DNA of 64,000 nt, taken from positions 1 to 64,000 of the forward strand of contig JBHEKY010000015.1 of the NCBI GenBank assembly GCA_041859095.1. The letters run 5' to 3'. This document shows positions 62,337 to 64,000 of this stretch, piece after piece. The position numbers and the translations under genes are program-made. How positions within the stretch are numbered: the first letter of the stretch is position 1; each line of letters starts with the position of its first letter. A model generated the notes under the pieces. That model was not told where the DNA came from. It saw nothing but the letters and a program-made list of their open reading frames with translations, and did no database searches. This DNA is from UBA1422 sp041859095 (lineage in GTDB: Bacteria > Bacillota > Clostridia > Peptostreptococcales > Anaerovoracaceae).

Positions 62337-64000
62337 TTAACTATGTTGCTTCCTGCTGTGGTATTTGACGTGAAGCAGTCGGTGATTGTTGTCTTTGATA
62401 ATCCGCTGGTATGCCACATTGACTTGTGGATTTGCTTCGGAATGGCGGATTTCTGACAACCGATCATCTGCATACAGCGCAGAGGCTCGTTCTTCCCGAT
62501 CACTATGAGTCGTTCTGGGTTGACCACCGCCGTTGATGCAGCCGGCAGGACAAGCCATCACTTCCACAAAGTCATAGTGTACAGCGCCTGACTTAATTTT
62601 TTGAATCAAGTTATCAGCATTTCGCAATCCGCTGACGATGCCGATTTTTAAGTTCTTGTCTCCGTATGGAAGGGTTAGTTCCTTGACACCTTCAAGCCCT
62701 CGGACGCCCAAAAATTGTAAATTGCTCAGGGATAAATGGGATTTATCTTCGAGCAGACGTCTGATGACTGCCTCGGTAACGCCTCCTGTAACCCCAAAGA
62801 TTACACCTGCACCACTATACATGCCAAACAGCAAGTCGTGGGCTTCCGGTTGAAGTTCTTCGAAATGAATGCCCGCTTGCCGTATCATCATACCTAATTC
62901 TTTTGTGGTCAAGACCAAATCTGTTTGAGACGCCCCGTTCACAAGAAATTCATCTCGGGAAGCTTCAAATTTCTTGGCTGTGCAAGGCATAACTGCAATC
63001 ACATAGGGCTGTCTCGTGTCCTTTTGCAAATCGGGATTAATCAGTGCATCTTCTTTCACCACTGCAGAAAACATTTCCATTGGGGATTTACAGGTAGAGA
63101 GTTGACCCAATAAATCCGGATGCCTGTTCTCGGCATAGCTTACCCAACCTGGGCAACAGGAAGAGAAGAGGGGCAATTTTTCGCCATTGGTTATTTTGCG
63201 CAAGAGTTCTTCGCTTTCCTCAATTACAGTTAAGTCTGCACTAAAGGACGTATCATATATTTCGTCAAAACCCAGCTTGCGCAGCGCCGCATTGATTAAA
63301 GGCATCACATTTTCTGTTTCCATATCAAACATTTCACCCAACGCGACCCGGACTGCCGGAGCAACCTGTACGATGGTGCGTTTTGTTTTATCGTATATGG
63401 CATCCCATGCCTTGTCCGTTTCAACTTTCACAGTGAGCGCCGCAGTGGGGCAAACAGAGACACATTGCCCGCAATTGACACATTCGGTTTCGCCAAGAGG
63501 GTCATTGAAGGCTGTGGTGACTTCTAGATTCCATCCACGATGGGCAAAATCAATGACACCAACATTTTGAGTCTCGCTGCAAACCCGCACACAATCTCCG
63601 CAATGGATGCATTTGTTAGGGTCTTTTTTGATGGACTTGCTGGAATTATCAATTTTGTATTCATCCTTAAAAGCTTTTTCTGTTTTATCAAATCTGACCT
63701 CTGTAATGCCGAATCGGTTGGAAAGTCGCTGCAAGGAACATTTATCTCCGCGAACACAGGTGGTGCACTCGCGGCAATGGGAAGAAAGCAGCATTTTCAG
63801 GATGAGTTTTCGGTGTTTGTTTAGTTTTGGGGTGTTGGTGAATACTTGCATTCCGTTTTTTGGTGGTGTTGAGCAGGAGGTCATAATACCACCTTTTTCG
63901 TCTTCCACAATGCACATACGGCAAGCGCCGTAGATAGACAAGTCTGAGTAGTAGCAAAGGGTGGGGATATCTATTCCGGCGTTGCGGATGACTTCCAGGA
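62337..64000 (-). CDS. hydA: [FeFe] hydrogenase catalytic subunit (HydA/HndD type), 5' end beyond the window
   Basis: Partial gene; the frame is open to the window edge, showing about 554 residues and lacking the first part of the N-terminal [2Fe-2S] domain (CYYSDLSIYGACRMC is visible at the edge). Next comes a His-ligated [4Fe-4S] region (SSHCRECTTCVRGDKC), two ferredoxin clusters (CIHCGDCVRVC, CVNCGQCVSVCP) and the H-cluster domain with L1 FSSCCPGW, L2 MPCTAKKFEA and L3 MACPAGCINGGGQ. L1 has Ser for the usual Thr and L3 Ala for Gly. Probably part of an NAD(P)H- or ferredoxin-linked enzyme; partner genes should lie beyond the edge. Confidence 0.95.
   Translation of the reverse strand, partial: LEVIRNAGIDIPTLCYYSDLSIYGACRMCIVEDEKGGIMTSCSTPPKNGMQVFTNTPKLNKHRKLILKMLLSSHCRECTTCVRGDKCSLQRLSNRFGITEVRFDKTEKAFKDEYKIDNSSKSIKKDPNKCIHCGDCVRVCSETQNVGVIDFAHRGWNLEVTTAFNDPLGETECVNCGQCVSVCPTAALTVKVETDKAWDAIYDKTKRTIVQVAPAVRVALGEMFDMETENVMPLINAALRKLGFDEIYDTSFSADLTVIEESEELLRKITNGEKLPLFSSCCPGWVSYAENRHPDLLGQLSTCKSPMEMFSAVVKEDALINPDLQKDTRQPYVIAVMPCTAKKFEASRDEFLVNGASQTDLVLTTKELGMMIRQAGIHFEELQPEAHDLLFGMYSGAGVIFGVTGGVTEAVIRRLLEDKSHLSLSNLQFLGVRGLEGVKELTLPYGDKNLKIGIVSGLRNADNLIQKIKSGAVHYDFVEVMACPAGCINGGGQPRTTHSDREERASALYADDRLSEIRHSEANPQVNVAYQRIIKDNNHRLLHVKYHSRKQHS

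Noticed and set aside
62638..63933. Several plus-strand open frames opposite the hydrogenase gene
   Set aside because: They are shadows of a strongly conserved minus-strand gene and show no domain motif or ribosome site.

Overview
The window reads as a chromosomal segment of an anaerobic, low-to-mid GC Gram-positive bacterium of the class Clostridia. Evidence: the Firmicutes gene order tmk-holB-ricT-trmN6-abrB, a WhiA/RapZ pair, a clostridial-type AbrB with a C-terminal Cys-rich tail, rubrerythrin, split class I fumarase, class III fructose-1,6-bisphosphatase, indolepyruvate:ferredoxin oxidoreductase, and a multi-cluster [FeFe] hydrogenase at the right edge. Genes are tightly packed, mostly with strong GGAGG-type ribosome binding sites and many ATGA overlaps. 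No transposase, phage gene, CRISPR array or rRNA was seen. The species cannot be named from the sequence alone.

Layout. 1-9.3 kb: DNA replication/RNA modification cluster (tmk, holB, ricT, trmN6), a small membrane protein, abrB, murA overlapping rubrerythrin, fumarase alpha/beta, fbp, then tRNA-Arg(ACG). 9.4-13.0 kb: FAD oxidoreductase, GtrA protein and a GT-C-like membrane protein behind a promoter and a leader that carries a terminator-like hairpin. 13.0-20.1 kb: a complete Tad/Flp pilus locus. It begins with a cyclic di-GMP-I riboswitch ahead of the prepilin peptidase; the Flp pilin has its own extended -10 promoter and is followed by a GC-rich hairpin; then TadE, CpaB, TadZ, TadA, TadB and TadC. 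20.1-22.4 kb: DUF192 protein, DivIVA-like coiled-coil protein and an iron-sulfur flavoprotein-like reductase. 23.0-28.4 kb: an aromatic amino acid operon, ligase-iorA-iorB-ligase-ACT. 28.4-33.0 kb (minus strand): phosphodiesterase, MgtC, hemolysin III, and argG-argH. 33.2-42.5 kb: AI-2E family exporter, murB, PHP phosphoesterase, rapZ, whiA, RNA uracil methyltransferase, Uup-like ABC-F, DUF6054-like protein, metallophosphoesterase.

42.6-54.0 kb is a surface-glycan cluster. A GT-C-like membrane protein is followed by rfbF-rfbG-rfbH, which make CDP-4-keto-3,6-dideoxyglucose, a GtrA protein, an aldolase fused to an unknown domain, a thiamine-diphosphate enzyme, a sugar epimerase/reductase, a GtrB-like glycosyltransferase and a methyltransferase. 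The combination suggests a branched-chain 3,6-dideoxyhexose, in the manner of yersiniose. Just after it, behind a 30-nt tandem repeat, lies a TadG-like pilus protein with an inserted SH3-like domain, apart from the main tad locus.

55.5-60.7 kb: a DUF2148 iron-sulfur protein, a three-cluster CDGSH protein, and an ammonium-signalling set: an Amt channel fused to a histidine kinase, its overlapping NarL-type response regulator, and a separate ammonium transporter. 60.8-64 kb: DUF1697, a B3/B4 tRNA-editing-like protein, a zinc ribbon, and on the minus strand an [FeFe] hydrogenase catalytic subunit running off the edge.

The items most worth following up are the c-di-GMP riboswitch with a readable terminator/antiterminator switch, the Amt-kinase two-component system, and the aldolase/ThDP pair in the dideoxysugar cluster. 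All functional calls rest on motifs read by eye; no database search was run.
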